From Pseudomonadota bacterium (lineage in GTDB: Bacteria > Pseudomonadota > Alphaproteobacteria > Rhizobiales > Rhizobiaceae): a DNA stretch of 7,561 nt. Where the stretch lies: contig JAEZXF010000271.1 of the NCBI GenBank assembly GCA_023419995.1, positions 1 to 7,561 of the forward strand, in the 5' to 3' direction. Numbering within the stretch: the stretch's first letter is position 1; each line of letters opens with the position of its first letter. Below are positions 7,362 to 7,561 of the stretch, piece by piece. Both the position numbers and the translations under genes were made by a program. The notes below the pieces were generated by a model. It ran no database searches, was not told the DNA's origin, and saw only the letters and a list, made by a program, of their open reading frames with translations.

Positions 7362-7561
7362 TCAGTGCGCGGCCTGGCCCGCCCGGACGGTCTCGACGAT
7401 CTTGCGCGCGGCCTCGGCGGCCATGCCGTTGGCGATCTGCTGCTCCTCCCACAGCGACAGGATGTCCGGCGCGGCCTCGTCCACACGCGCCTGGTCGGCG
7501 AAGGCGTGCAGCGTGACGCCGGCTGCCTTCGCATCATCCAGCGCCTTCACCTCGACCTCCG
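7362..7561 (-). CDS. C-terminus of a probable TRAP transporter solute-binding protein (DctP type), partial
   Basis: Only the last 66 residues are in the window; the frame is open through the right edge, so an apparent GTG at 7550 is not the start. The segment reads EVEVKALDDAKAAGVTLHAF, then ARVDEAAPDILSLWEEQQIA, and ends in KIVETVRAGQAAH. It has the closing pattern of DctP-family periplasmic receptors: a helix ending in AAGV-T, a loop, a helix with a conserved Trp (SLW), then a terminal amphipathic helix. Such receptors bind organic acids in the periplasm and deliver them to the DctQM membrane subunits, which would lie outside the window or elsewhere. It is upstream of, and co-oriented with, the AroQ-like, SnoaL-like and PrpD-family genes, so it may import their substrate. 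With so short a piece, another helical C-terminus cannot be excluded. Confidence 0.55.
   Translation of the reverse strand, partial: EVEVKALDDAKAAGVTLHAFADQARVDEAAPDILSLWEEQQIANGMAAEAARKIVETVRAGQAAH

Noticed and set aside
7160..7516. 118-codon plus-strand frame in the right gap
   Set aside because: It is antisense to the TRAP C-terminus, proline/arginine-rich and without a ribosome site.
7079..7537. 153-residue N-terminal extension of the AroQ-like frame
   Set aside because: It is out of frame with the TRAP gene it overlaps and composed of Arg/Pro/Ser-rich filler, whereas ATG 7078 has an excellent ribosome site and leads directly into the AroQ fold.

Overview
The window reads as high-GC chromosomal DNA of an alphaproteobacterium, probably a member of the Hyphomicrobiales. 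This rests on strong G/C bias at third codon positions, GTG starts, a TRAP-transporter fragment and the gene types present; the taxon is an inference, not a direct reading. It holds five complete catabolic, regulatory or sugar-nucleotide genes whose families I recognise firmly, one complete SnoaL-like gene of uncertain role, and a partial gene at each edge. I see no RNA genes, CRISPR arrays, insertion sequences or integration sites.

Left block (1-2695), the dialkylglycine module. A divergent pair comprises a 2,2-dialkylglycine decarboxylase (dgdA, minus strand, 424-1731) and its LysR-type regulator (dgdR, plus strand, 1838-2695). They share a 106-bp AT-rich control region with a 7-bp-arm dyad and a TTGAT repeat spaced exactly two helical turns. 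Directly behind dgdA (28 bp) and cut by the left edge is a B12-binding small subunit of an acyl-CoA mutase (methylmalonyl-, isobutyryl- or 2-hydroxyisobutyryl-CoA mutase type). Together they suggest a catabolic operon for 2-aminoisobutyrate, isovaline or related quaternary amino acids, with a radical B12 carbon-skeleton step further left.

Middle (2696-3959). dgdR converges on ugd, a UDP-glucose 6-dehydrogenase of the short (388 aa) E. coli-like type. The 97 bp between them contain two perfect stem-loops. No glycan genes are visible around ugd.

Right block (3960-7561), all minus strand, in transcription order: the C-terminus of a probable TRAP solute-binding protein (DctP), a divergent type II dehydroquinase (AroQ) paralogue, a SnoaL/NTF2-fold protein, and a divergent MmgE/PrpD-family protein. 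Three unrelated dehydratase-type folds next to a TRAP binding protein suggest import and stepwise dehydration, isomerisation or decarboxylation of an oxygenated carboxylic acid. Both the AroQ-like and the PrpD-like proteins keep the fold motifs but have replaced residues that bind substrate or catalyse in the classical enzymes, so the textbook functions should not be assumed. The genes in this block are separated by unusually wide gaps (about 200-300 bp) that contain perfect inverted repeats. This block is the best candidate for an undescribed pathway.
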